A DNA stretch of 64,000 bases from Saprospiraceae bacterium (GTDB taxonomy: Bacteria; Bacteroidota; Bacteroidia; Chitinophagales; Saprospiraceae): positions 2,914,001-2,978,000 of the forward strand of contig JADJXD010000001.1 of the NCBI GenBank assembly GCA_016715985.1, given 5' to 3'. The notes under the pieces are model-generated. The model was not told the origin of the DNA. It worked only from the letters and a program-made list of their open reading frames with translations, and made no database searches. The position numbers and the translations under genes are program-made. Below are positions 58,125 through 64,000 of this stretch, in pieces (the stretch's first letter is position 1; each line of letters opens with the position of its first letter).

Positions 58125-58925
58125 ATGAATATAGATTTATTTTCATTGAAGGGTAAAATTGCGGTTATAACGGGTGCGTCAGGACTTATTGGTAAAAAGC
58201 ATTGTGAAGCTTTAGCAATGGCGGGTGCAAAAGTGGTAGCATGTGATTTGAAAATAGATAAAAATTACTGGAAAGATGAAAATCAGCATTCCGTATTTTC
58301 CTTTGATGTAAGCGTGAAAGATCAGGTGTTGGAAGCCAAAAATCAAATTATTGAGAAGTATGGTACGATAGATATTTTAGTCAATAATGCCGCTATTAAT
58401 GATATGTTTGAAAATCCGGCTATGGCTGCTGAACAATCAAAATTTGAAAATTATCCTTTGGAGATGTGGCAAAAATCTTTGGATGTGAATGTGACAGGTG
58501 TATTTATCTGCTCGCAGGTATTCGGGACAGTGATGGCTGAAAAAGGGAGCGGAAGCATCATAAACATAGCATCTACTTATGGTATGGTAGGGCCCGATCA
58601 GACGATCTATAAAGACCCGGAAGGTCATCAGGTATTTTTTAAGTCTGCTTCTTATCCTGCTACCAAGGGTGCCATTCTGAATTTTACCCGTTTCTTAGCC
58701 TCCTATTGGGGCCCTTCCGGTGTCAGAGTAAATAGTCTTTCTCCGGGAGGAGTATCAAACGGTCAGGAAGATTGGTTTATACAAAATTACAGTGCAAAAA
58801 CCTGTCTTGGAAGAATGGCTTCTTCGGGTGATTATCAGGGGGCACTTATTTTTTTATCCGGTGATGCTTCATCTTACATGACAGGCGCCAATCTTGTAGT
58901 AGATGGGGGCTGGACTGCTATTTAA
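58125..58925 (+). CDS. Short-chain dehydrogenase/reductase of the nonulosonate-like operon
   Basis: A 266-residue SDR with TGASGLIG (about residues 17-24), NNAAIND, catalytic IINIASTYGMVG and the Tyr-xxx-Lys pair in YPATK (Tyr177, Lys181). A long insert (DPEGHQVFFKSAS) lies before the active site. Such SDRs occur in legionaminate-type clusters (PtmA-like), where they reduce or oxidise a sugar intermediate. The reaction here is inferred only from context; it lies 6 bp after the aminotransferase gene and 47 bp before the NeuB-like synthase. Confidence 0.87.
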   Translation: MNIDLFSLKGKIAVITGASGLIGKKHCEALAMAGAKVVACDLKIDKNYWKDENQHSVFSFDVSVKDQVLEAKNQIIEKYGTIDILVNNAAINDMFENPAMAAEQSKFENYPLEMWQKSLDVNVTGVFICSQVFGTVMAEKGSGSIINIASTYGMVGPDQTIYKDPEGHQVFFKSASYPATKGAILNFTRFLASYWGPSGVRVNSLSPGGVSNGQEDWFIQNYSAKTCLGRMASSGDYQGALIFLSGDASSYMTGANLVVDGGWTAI

Positions 58926-58972
58926 AATTTTAACAAAACTTATTTAAACCCAAACAATAAACAACATCCATC

Positions 58973-59866
58973 ATGAGTACTATTACCTTAAAGAACGGAA
59001 GAAAAATCGGACCAGGACAGCCATGTTTTATCATTGCTGAGATTGGAATAAATCACAACGGAGACCTGAGTATCGCCAAAAAACTGATTGAAGAAGCAGC
59101 ACATGCAGGATGTGATGCTGTGAAATTTCAAAAACGTACACCGGAAGTCTGCACGCCGAGGGATGAGTGGGACAGAATGCGGGATACACCTTGGGGCCGA
59201 ATGAAGTATATTGACTATCGCTACAAAGTAGAATTTGGAGTGTCGGAATATGCAGAGATTGACAGATATGCCGCAGAAATGGGTATTGTGTGGTTTGCAT
59301 CATGTTGGGATCAGGAATCTGTTGATTTTTTGGAACAGTTTGATCCTATGCTTTACAAAGCAGCATCTGCTTCATTGACGGATATTGAATTGCTAATGAA
59401 AAAAAGATCAACAGATAAGCCATTGATTATATCTACCGGAATGTCCACACAACACCAGATAGATTTTGCCGTAGAGGCCATCGGAAGTGATAATCTTTTG
59501 ATTGCACATTCTACTTCTGCATATCCATGTGCCCCTGAAGAACTGAACCTTAGGATGATTCATTCATTGAGAGAGAAATTTTCTGGCATTCCGATTGGTT
59601 ATTCAGGACACGAAACAGGTTTGGCCACAACATATGCTGCAGTAGTAATGGGAGCTAATTTTGTGGAAAGGCACTATACACTCGACAGAGCAATGTGGGG
59701 ATCAGATCAGGCAGCATCTGTTGAAATAGAAGGCATGCGAAGAATGGTCAGAGATATAAGAGACATAGAAAAAGCGATGGGTGATGGTATCAAAAAGGTG
59801 TATGAAAGCGAACAGGGATCAATCAAAAAGCTTCGTAAGTTTAAAGATTTTGATATGGTAAATTGA
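58973..59866 (+). CDS. NeuB/SpsE-like sugar-acid synthase lacking the SAF domain
   Basis: The 297-residue TIM-barrel enzyme shows the PEP-dependent N-acetylneuraminate-synthase motifs IIAEIGINHNGD (about residues 20-31), DAVKFQKRTPE, HSTSAYPCAPEELNL and IGYSGHETG, plus HYTLDRAMWGSDQAAS near the C-terminus. Typical NeuB and SpsE proteins are about 335-350 residues with a C-terminal SAF (antifreeze-like) domain that closes over the active site; here the protein stops at KKLRKFKDFDMVN right after the barrel. It would condense phosphoenolpyruvate with a sugar to form a 2-keto-3-deoxy acid. The missing domain suggests an unusual substrate or a partner subunit. Adjacent SDR, aminotransferase, transketolase and cytidylyltransferase support the pathway. 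Confidence 0.88.
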   Translation: MSTITLKNGRKIGPGQPCFIIAEIGINHNGDLSIAKKLIEEAAHAGCDAVKFQKRTPEVCTPRDEWDRMRDTPWGRMKYIDYRYKVEFGVSEYAEIDRYAAEMGIVWFASCWDQESVDFLEQFDPMLYKAASASLTDIELLMKKRSTDKPLIISTGMSTQHQIDFAVEAIGSDNLLIAHSTSAYPCAPEELNLRMIHSLREKFSGIPIGYSGHETGLATTYAAVVMGANFVERHYTLDRAMWGSDQAASVEIEGMRRMVRDIRDIEKAMGDGIKKVYESEQGSIKKLRKFKDFDMVN

Positions 59867-59895
59867 CACTTATTAATTGATCTGGTTTAAATAAA

Positions 59896-60996
59896 ATGGA
59901 TTTCTTAAGAGATTTACCTTCACAAAGCATAGAAAAAGCAGGAAGTGTGATACTGTTGATCTGTGTGGTTCTGTTTATAATTTTGGAAAGAATATTTCCT
60001 TACACGAAAGGAGTAAAAATTTTCAGACAAGGCTTTTGGATGGATCTTGTTTGGTACACCTTCATTCAAAGTTACTTTTTAAAAATTCTTATCTTTGATT
60101 TTATAATCATTCCGCTAAAGGAAGTTTTTGAGCTTTCGGATTCAGGATATATCAGTCAATGGCCAGTCTGGGTATTGCTTTTATTTTTTCTGATTACACA
60201 TGATTTTTATATTTACTGGTTTCACAGGTGGCAACATCAAAATAAGTATTTGTGGCGGACTCATGAAGCTCATCATAGTGCCAGAGATGTAGATTGGCTG
60301 GCAGGATCCAGATCTCATGCTTTGGAAATTTTAATCAATCAAACTATAGAGTTCTTACCGATATTTTTTTTGTTGGACACAAAAACAGCGGCTATTATTG
60401 TACCTTTAAAAGCATTGCTGGATGCCATATGGGGTATGTGGATACATGCAAACATAAATGTAAAAACAGGTAAATTACAGTATATAATAAATGGACCTGA
60501 AATGCATCAATGGCATCATGCAAATCATAAAGAAGTGTTTTATGCCAACTATTCGACCAAATTTGCATTTTGGGACTGGATATTTGGTACGGCATTTTTG
60601 CCTGGAATGAAACCAATTGAATGGAAAATTACCAAGCCTTTGTCCTTTGGTCTTCCGTATAATTATCCTCTTGGGTATTTTAGTCAGACGATATATGCTT
60701 TATTCAGGTTTGATTTCAAAAGCGTTAATAGTTTTTCCTTAAGAAATAATTTTATTAAACATATAAAGCAATTTTCAGGTCATTTATTCAAATATTTTGG
60801 AATTATGAATTTTGTAAAACACCTATTGACTGATGCAGTAAATAAATCTTACGAAATAGATAAAGTAGATTATTTGTGTACTGAGAAGGGGCATAAAATG
60901 AGATATTATTATGATGAAAATCAATTAAAATTTCATTGTGAGAAGTGTAACGTAGATTTGAAAAATGATTTTAATAAATTCGGTATGAAACAATGA
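59896..60996 (+). CDS. Sterol-desaturase/fatty-acid-hydroxylase family membrane di-iron oxygenase with C-terminal Cys motif
   Basis: The 366-residue integral membrane protein carries the family's three His clusters: HDFYIYWFHRWQH (about residues 102-114), HEAHHS (about 124-129) and MHQWHHANH (about 205-213). These bind the two irons that hydroxylate or desaturate a lipid or alcohol carbon. Unusually, the C-terminal ~35 residues have a C-x5-H ... H-C-x2-C pattern (YLCTEKGHK, then FHCEKCNVDL) like a small metal-binding knuckle. Membership in the nonulosonate-like operon (29 bp after the synthase, overlapping the SMR gene by 4 bp) suggests that a lipid or lipid-linked sugar is the substrate; this is inference. 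Confidence 0.85.
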   Translation: MDFLRDLPSQSIEKAGSVILLICVVLFIILERIFPYTKGVKIFRQGFWMDLVWYTFIQSYFLKILIFDFIIIPLKEVFELSDSGYISQWPVWVLLLFFLITHDFYIYWFHRWQHQNKYLWRTHEAHHSARDVDWLAGSRSHALEILINQTIEFLPIFFLLDTKTAAIIVPLKALLDAIWGMWIHANINVKTGKLQYIINGPEMHQWHHANHKEVFYANYSTKFAFWDWIFGTAFLPGMKPIEWKITKPLSFGLPYNYPLGYFSQTIYALFRFDFKSVNSFSLRNNFIKHIKQFSGHLFKYFGIMNFVKHLLTDAVNKSYEIDKVDYLCTEKGHKMRYYYDENQLKFHCEKCNVDLKNDFNKFGMKQ

Positions 60997-61364
60997 ATAG
61001 TGGGTGGCTGTATCTGATTCTGGCTTCAGTTATGGAAATGTGCTGGATGATATCTTTAAAATATCTCGATTTTAAAGCAATAAAAAACATTCACTGGGGT
61101 CTTTTTTTTAAGTTAAATGATGGTTTTTTAACATTACTTCCACTACTAGCTTACATTTTATTTGGGTTGGGAAATGTTGTTTTCTTTTCTATGGCAACCA
61201 AGAGTATCCCATTAGCCACTGCATTTGCTGTTTGGTTGGGAGTTGCATTGGTCGGCACTGTTTTTATTGATATTCTGTATTATAAAATAAACTATTCTAC
61301 TGTCCAGTTGGCTTTTTTGCTACTTATCGTTATAGGAGTGATAGGTCTCAAGTTATGGAAGTAG
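60993..61364 (+). CDS. SMR-family small membrane transporter
   Basis: A 123-residue protein with four predicted helices and the SMR hallmark glutamate in the first helix (Glu15 in LILASVMEMCWM), followed by the family motifs FGLGNVVFFSMATKSIPLATAFAVWLG. SMR proteins form antiparallel dimers that export cations; some relatives (ArnE/ArnF) flip lipid-linked aminosugars. Being co-transcribed with sugar and lipid enzymes (ATGA overlap with the sterol-desaturase gene), a role as flippase for the operon product is more likely than drug resistance, but it is unproven. The stop abuts the oppositely oriented SemiSWEET gene with no gap. Confidence 0.85.
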   Translation: MNSGWLYLILASVMEMCWMISLKYLDFKAIKNIHWGLFFKLNDGFLTLLPLLAYILFGLGNVVFFSMATKSIPLATAFAVWLGVALVGTVFIDILYYKINYSTVQLAFLLLIVIGVIGLKLWK

Positions 61365-61670
61365 TCAATTTTTTTTATTCCTGTTTATCAGATGATTTTT
61401 TCTGATTACTACAATCAATAACAAAGATTGTATACTAGCAGCCAGTGCATTGGATATCGTAATAGCCATCGCATCAAACCGAATTCCATACAAAAACCAA
61501 AATAAAAAAACAAATAGCCAGCCAATTACATAGCCTAAAGAAAGACTGCTGGGTTGAGGTGATTGATACTCCTTGTAAACCTGAATGCCGATAATTACAT
61601 TGGCTCCAATACCGACCACAATTCCTGCAGTTTCATAAAATTCAGTTGAAATACCATTCAGAAAGTCCAT
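61365..61670 (-). CDS. SemiSWEET-like small sugar transporter
   Basis: This 101-residue protein has three predicted helices in the 1-2-3 pattern of SemiSWEETs (MtN3/saliva family): ETAGIVVGIGANVIIGIQVYKEYQ, SLSLGYVIGWLFVFLFWFLYG and AMAITISNALAASIQSLLLIVVI. The usual PQ motif of helix 1 is replaced by GIQVYKEY, so assignment is slightly weaker. SemiSWEETs move sugars as dimers. It converges on the SMR gene with no intergenic base. Confidence 0.72.
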   Translation of the reverse strand: MDFLNGISTEFYETAGIVVGIGANVIIGIQVYKEYQSPQPSSLSLGYVIGWLFVFLFWFLYGIRFDAMAITISNALAASIQSLLLIVVIRKNHLINRNKKN

Positions 61671-61908
61671 ATTGTCCGATTATTTTAATGATGAATCAAA
61701 AGTAGACTTATTTTTAAAGATCCAAAGATTCAAACTGTTTTTTATCAAAAGGATCCTAAAGATGAATATTATGATTTTGACATTAAGTCCGGCTTTTACT
61801 TTCATGCAACTCTTCAAGCGCATTAAAAAAATAGAATTAATATTTTATTGAAATTGCGGAACTTGTTAAAGGATAAAAGTTGTTTTATAAATTCTAAAAC
61901 CTTAAGAA
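61671..61908. other. Intergenic region, no feature seen
   Basis: A 238-bp AT-rich spacer between the divergently transcribed SemiSWEET-like and DUF2007 genes. No clear promoter box, RNA or repeat was found. Confidence 0.5.
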
Positions 61909-62130
61909 ATGGAGGAATTAAATGAATATAGCTGGGTGACTGTGCGTACGTACTCTGATCCTATAATTGCCAATCTAATGGCATCAGAGTTGCATAATCG
62001 AGGTGTTGAGTCTCATTTAGAGCATGATAGCAATGTGCTGATCATCCCGGGAGCCAGAATAGAGTTAAAAGTGAAAGAATCGGATGTGGATTATTCACTC
62101 GAAATAATTGAAGCTCAGGAAGGACTTTGA
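61909..62130 (+). CDS. DUF2007 domain protein (putative signal-transducing protein)
   Basis: This 73-residue protein matches the small DUF2007 fold: WVTVRTYSDPIIANLMASELHNRGVES, then a segment with IIPGARIELKVKESDVDYSLEII. Family members are annotated as putative signal-transduction proteins, but their function is unknown. Its TGA stop overlaps the probable TTG start of the FKBP lipoprotein gene (TTGA), so the two are coupled. Confidence 0.82.
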   Translation: MEELNEYSWVTVRTYSDPIIANLMASELHNRGVESHLEHDSNVLIIPGARIELKVKESDVDYSLEIIEAQEGL

Positions 62131-62711
62131 AGTGCGCAAGAAATGGATTATTCTTTTTGATGTCAGGACTTTTTTGTTCAGTATGTCTGATTACAAATTA
62201 TGGATGCAAACAAAATATTTCTGAAAATCAAACTCAAAAAATATCCGGGAACGAAGTTGGTACAAAATTAATCGAAGAAGATAACCTTGCCGGTCTTTAC
62301 AGTCATTACAGTACTGAGCCACAGAATCAATACGAAAAAGACAAAAATACAATTATAGACTTTGCATCATCCGTACATCCTGATGGACAATTCACAGAAT
62401 CAGGATTGTTTTACAAAATAGTTATTCAGGGATCAGGAAAAAAATTCTCTTATGGAAATGATGTAATGGTGTACTACAAAGGTTACTTCACAGATGGTAA
62501 TATATTCGATTCCAATATCGGTCACAGGAAGCCGTACAAATTTAAATTAGGTCAGGTTATTCATGGTTGGAATGAAGGGCTTCACCTACTAAGTCCGGGA
62601 AGTAAAGCAGTACTTATGATTCCTTCACATTTGGGTTATGGTAATGAAGGTTTACCGGAAAAGATTCCGCCAAATTCTGTTTTGATATTTGAAATTGAAA
62701 CAATATTGTGA
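62127..62711 (+). CDS. FKBP-type peptidyl-prolyl isomerase, predicted lipoprotein
   Basis: The 194-residue protein has a lipoprotein-like N-terminus (FFLMSGLFCSVCLITNYGC; lipobox ending at Cys27) and a C-terminal FKBP domain: GNDVMVYYKGYFTDGNIFDSN (about 112-132), GQVIHGWNEGL and PSHLGYGNEGLPEKIPPNSV. It is expected to help fold exported proteins in the periplasm or at the outer membrane. The only start upstream of the signal is TTG 62127, overlapping the DUF2007 stop; ATG 62160 would leave a shorter signal. Confidence 0.88.
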   Translation: MKCARNGLFFLMSGLFCSVCLITNYGCKQNISENQTQKISGNEVGTKLIEEDNLAGLYSHYSTEPQNQYEKDKNTIIDFASSVHPDGQFTESGLFYKIVIQGSGKKFSYGNDVMVYYKGYFTDGNIFDSNIGHRKPYKFKLGQVIHGWNEGLHLLSPGSKAVLMIPSHLGYGNEGLPEKIPPNSVLIFEIETIL

Positions 62712-62898
62712 TTCTTTAACTGTTTGAGAAGTCTTAATTTGTCTGAAATTGTAATTTTGATTGTTTCCTTGCAGAATATTTTAAGATAGGTAAGCGGGTA
62801 CAATCGTTAATATTTTTATAAAACCCGAAACAATGAATCAGATAAATGCGTTAAGTCGGAGTATTTTGTACTTTTACAGCCTGAAATAAAATTAATTT

Positions 62899-63867
62899 AT
62901 GAGTGTAGCATATAGAAATGATGTGGAAGCAGTTGACGCTATGGCACAATCTTTTCAAAGTCTGAGATCAGAAATTTCAAAAGTTATTATAGGTCAGGAT
63001 GAAGTTGTAAAAGCTGTAATTATCTCACTTTTCAGTAATGGTCATAGCTTATTGGTAGGTGTGCCGGGATTAGCGAAAACACTTTTAGTAAGTACAATTG
63101 CAGATGTTTTGGATCTGGATTTCAAAAGAATTCAGTTTACACCCGACCTGATGCCTTCTGATATTACCGGGTCTGAAATTTTGGATGAAAACAGACATTT
63201 CAGATTTAATAAAGGTCCACTTTTTACCAATATTTTGCTGGCGGATGAGATAAACCGTACACCTCCTAAAACACAGGCAGCATTACTGGAAGCTATGCAG
63301 GAAAGATCAGTTACAGTAGCTGGCGTAAAACATACTTTACCTAAGCCATTTTTTGTACTGGCTACTCAAAACCCAATCGAACAGGAAGGTACTTATCCGC
63401 TTCCTGAAGCGCAGTTGGACAGATTTATGTTCAATTTGCCATTGGACTATCCCAGTTATGCAGAAGAAGTTGCAGTTGTCAAGAGCACCACATCTGACGA
63501 TAAATATGTTTTAAAAAATGTGTTGACAGGTGATCAGATACTAGCCTTTCAGACATTGGTAAGAAAAATTCCGATTGCGGATAATGTGCTGGAATATGCG
63601 GTAAGTCTCGCTTCCAAAACAAGACCAAATACCAATCTTGCAACATCATACATTAATAATTACATTTCTTGGGGAGCCGGGCCAAGAGCATCTCAGTATC
63701 TGGTACTTGGTGCGAAATGTCACGCTGCCATCTCAGGAAAATACTCTCCGGACAAAGATGATGTACAAGCTATTGCAAATTATGTGTTGAGACACCGTGT
63801 GGTCAGAAACTATAAAGCCGAAGCAGAAGGTATCACAGAAGAAGAAATAATCAAAGGACTTTTTTAA
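62899..63867 (+). CDS. MoxR-family AAA+ ATPase
   Basis: The 322-residue ATPase shows Walker A GVPGLAKT (about residues 54-61), Walker B ILLADEINRTPPKTQAALLEAM (about 110-131), sensor ATQNPIEQEGTYPLPEAQLDRF and arginine-finger region typical of MoxR proteins. MoxR ATPases act as chaperones that load metal or mature protein complexes, often with DUF58 and von Willebrand-domain partners encoded just downstream. Those partners would lie beyond this window. Length is normal. Confidence 0.93.
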   Translation: MSVAYRNDVEAVDAMAQSFQSLRSEISKVIIGQDEVVKAVIISLFSNGHSLLVGVPGLAKTLLVSTIADVLDLDFKRIQFTPDLMPSDITGSEILDENRHFRFNKGPLFTNILLADEINRTPPKTQAALLEAMQERSVTVAGVKHTLPKPFFVLATQNPIEQEGTYPLPEAQLDRFMFNLPLDYPSYAEEVAVVKSTTSDDKYVLKNVLTGDQILAFQTLVRKIPIADNVLEYAVSLASKTRPNTNLATSYINNYISWGAGPRASQYLVLGAKCHAAISGKYSPDKDDVQAIANYVLRHRVVRNYKAEAEGITEEEIIKGLF

Positions 63868-63988
63868 GATTTACCGGGTTTTAAATAATATTCTAAACAA
63901 ATTCTGAAGCTCTATTCCACCAGAAACAGTCAATGTTTCAATTGTTATCTGATTTTAATTTTAATAACACTTATAAAATATTATTACA

Positions 63989-64000
63989 ATGAAATATTTA
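63989..64000 (+). CDS. Possible start of the next gene (truncated)
   Basis: An ATG followed by three codons (MKYL) reaches the window edge. The 120-bp gap after the MoxR gene makes a new start plausible, and MKYL could open a signal peptide, but four codons cannot support a call. Confidence 0.2.

Noticed and set aside
60993..61364. Drug-efflux gene (EmrE/QacE type)
   Set aside because: The SMR family fits, but the gene is embedded in a biosynthetic operon, so I do not infer drug resistance.
1..64000. tRNA, rRNA or riboswitch genes
   Set aside because: I found no cloverleaf-like or conserved riboswitch core in the intergenic gaps on reading both strands; a covariance search could still find small RNAs.

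Overview
The window is AT-rich chromosomal DNA from a member of the Bacteroidota, most likely a Saprospiraceae-like or related environmental lineage. The evidence is a SprA-type type IX secretion (T9SS) translocon, three proteins ending in T9SS C-terminal sorting domains, promoters of the Bacteroidota type (TTTG, about 17-20 nt, TAnnTTTG), the two-Skp/OmpH-plus-murI arrangement, and intergenic palindromic repeats typical of the phylum. I see no rRNA, tRNA, CRISPR array or transposase gene. Taxon and family names come from memory of protein families, not from a search.

Layout. 1-4691: the 3' two thirds of sprA. 5052-21728: one giant T9SS-exported repeat protein (about 5557 aa if intact), now split into three reading frames by three single-C insertions. 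It contains roughly 38 Ig-like repeats, five copies of a ~345-aa module (X) and four copies of a ~200-aa module (Y), and part of it is built from 1560-bp super-repeats. 21958-25079 (minus strand): hexapeptide carbonic-anhydrase-like protein, PagL-like lipid A deacylase and histidine ammonia-lyase. 25381-27313: two Skp/OmpH chaperones and glutamate racemase. 27339-34381: lipoyl synthase, two envelope proteins, a polysaccharide deacetylase, a methylmalonyl-CoA mutase small subunit apparently cut short by a 187-bp MITE-like element, an Nfu-type Fe-S scaffold and an inositol-monophosphatase-family enzyme. 34516-36845: a BlaI/BlaR1-type regulatory pair with a visible operator, the sensor protease carrying a TonB-like C-terminus. 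37123-42336: two more T9SS cargo proteins; the first, an M43-type metalloprotease, has a (TTTC)6 tract inside its signal-peptide codons that currently puts the ATG out of frame. 42366-47301: SDR, DinB-like protein, 2-oxoglutarate dehydrogenase E1 and ribosomal protein S20.

47517-52922 is a sucrose-use locus: fructokinase and amylosucrase on the plus strand face an SLC45-like sugar transporter and a HAD phosphatase on the minus strand. 53186-61364 is a tightly packed nine-gene operon: GT-B-like transferase, SpsF-like cytidylyltransferase, split transketolase, GSA-like aminotransferase, SDR, a NeuB/SpsE-like synthase lacking the usual C-terminal SAF domain, a sterol-desaturase-family membrane oxygenase and an SMR-type small transporter. 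It looks like a pathway for an unusual CMP-activated nonulosonate-like sugar and is the best candidate here for an undescribed system. 61365-64000: a SemiSWEET-like protein, a DUF2007 protein, an FKBP lipoprotein and a MoxR ATPase.

The main themes are cell-surface export (SprA plus three T9SS substrates), surface glycan synthesis, and several places where repeats change or break genes: indels in the giant repeat gene, the TTTC tract, an 8-bp tandem repeat in the blaI leader, and the MITE-like insertion at mutA.
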